DNA from: Sphingobacterium sp. B16(2022)
GTDB taxonomy: Bacteria; Bacteroidota; Bacteroidia; Sphingobacteriales; Sphingobacteriaceae
Assembly (NCBI RefSeq): GCF_012030425.1
Contig: NZ_JAAUVN010000001.1
Location: forward strand, 124,001 to 188,000
Direction of reading: 5' to 3'
DNA length: 64,000 nt
Shown: one piece after another, positions 63,493-64,000 of the stretch
Layout of the letters: each line of letters begins with the position of its first letter
How positions within the stretch are numbered: position 1 is the stretch's first letter
Position numbers and translations under genes: made by a program
The notes under the pieces: model-generated
The model's input: only the letters and a program-made list of their open reading frames with translations
Told to the model about the DNA's origin: nothing
Database searches by the model: none

Positions 63493-64000
63493 TTATTTTC
63501 TATTTACAATCGTTCCTGTTGCTTGTGCGGTTGGCATAATAATGAGATCGTTGATGTTAACATGCTTGGGTCTGCTAATCACGAAAGATATTGTTTCAGC
63601 AATATCTTTTCCCGTTAAAGCGTCAACTCCGTTATACACATTTTTTGCACGCTCGATATCACCTTTAAAGCGCACTTCTGAAAACTCTGTTTCTACCATT
63701 CCCGGATTTATGCCGGTTACTTTTATTCCTTTTGGAAGTAAGTCAATTCGCATTGCTTTATTAAGTGCATCTACTGCATGTTTACTGGCACAGTAGACAT
63801 TTCCATTTGGATACACCTCTTTAGCGGCTATAGATCCTAAATTGACAATATGTGCTCCCTCTTGATTTTCTAATAGCGGTATGACTGTTTTTGTAACATA
63901 TAATAATCCTTTGACATTTGTGTCGATCATGCGATCCCAATCGCCGATATCGCCATCTTGGATGCTATCTAAACCTTGGCTTAATCCTGCATTATTAATA
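63493..64000 (-). CDS. Short-chain dehydrogenase/reductase (YdfG-like), partial
   Basis: The N-terminal part lies beyond base 64000. The visible 169 codons include INNAGLSQGLDSIQDGD (the SDR NNAG motif), then the catalytic YCASK (Tyr-x3-Lys with upstream Ser in LGSIAA), and EVRFKGDIERA near the C-terminus. This is the 3-hydroxy acid or serine dehydrogenase branch. An internal ATG at 63930 is not the true start. It precedes yqeY. Confidence 0.88.
   Translation of the reverse strand, partial: INNAGLSQGLDSIQDGDIGDWDRMIDTNVKGLLYVTKTVIPLLENQEGAHIVNLGSIAAKEVYPNGNVYCASKHAVDALNKAMRIDLLPKGIKVTGINPGMVETEFSEVRFKGDIERAKNVYNGVDALTGKDIAETISFVISRPKHVNINDLIIMPTAQATGTIVNRK

Overview
The window is chromosomal DNA of a Bacteroidota (Bacteroidetes) bacterium, most likely a Sphingobacteriaceae member such as Sphingobacterium. 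Three things support this. Lineage-typical families are present (DUF4290, DUF3810, a probable DUF4905, a GIN-domain protein, a short adenylate kinase, a Gly/Tyr-rich lipoprotein). Several genes have the Bacteroidetes -33/-7 promoter pattern TTTG-N19/20-TAnnTTTG. Shine-Dalgarno sites are scarce and the DNA is AT-rich. I see no prophage, transposon, integrase, rRNA or CRISPR array; this is mostly housekeeping chromosome with 59 complete protein genes, two partial genes at the edges and two tRNA genes.

Layout. 0-8 kb: end of a DMT-type exporter, fabV (enoyl-ACP reductase), purH, a three-gene minus-strand unit ending in uridine kinase, a secreted NfeD/ClpP-type membrane protease and a FadL-like outer-membrane protein. 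9-16 kb: a repetitive Arg-rich lipoprotein, proS, an NAD-binding protein, a PLP gamma-family enzyme, a DUF2400 protein and a divergent LysR/methyltransferase pair. 16-26 kb: UvrD/PcrA helicase, DUF4290, murA, YceI lipoprotein, smc. 26-30 kb: DsbA-like, nitroreductase, TetR, a tiny membrane protein and an alpha/beta hydrolase. 29.8-36 kb: twin tRNA-Arg(ACG) genes, adk-obg, a TM2 protein, carA behind a structured leader, and eno. 36-43 kb: DUF72, YceH, an HDAC-like/NdpA/DUF3810 operon and lpxB. 43-51 kb: FtsB/DivIC, an APC permease, M1 aminopeptidase, an ArsC-like protein, fructose-bisphosphate aldolase and a GIN-domain protein. 51-58 kb: an FAH-family protein, a RimK-RimB pair, purM, a deoxyinosine glycosylase, an SPFH plus ribbon-helix-helix pair, PepE and MgtE. 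58.9-64 kb: PoxB, a CLC-type antiporter, DUF423, ElaA, YqeY and a partial SDR.

The most striking finding is a 48-nt fluoride riboswitch on the minus strand (62082-62129) upstream of the CLC gene. That protein carries GNNLL and GREGT motifs in place of the chloride-type GSGIP and GREGP, so it should be read as a CLC-F fluoride/proton antiporter rather than a chloride channel. The end of the aptamer (GUCUAC) is complementary to the six bases directly before the start codon, which suggests translational control. Other points worth a second look are a three-hairpin leader with a small ORF and an intrinsic terminator upstream of carA, a perfect terminator-like hairpin inside the 11799 gene, an Asp replacing the fosfomycin-target Cys in MurA, an SPFH/RHH gene pair, and about 600 bp of unexplained DNA with a good promoter at 27.9-28.5 kb. 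Many convergent gene pairs share long bidirectional terminators, several overlapping a stop codon.
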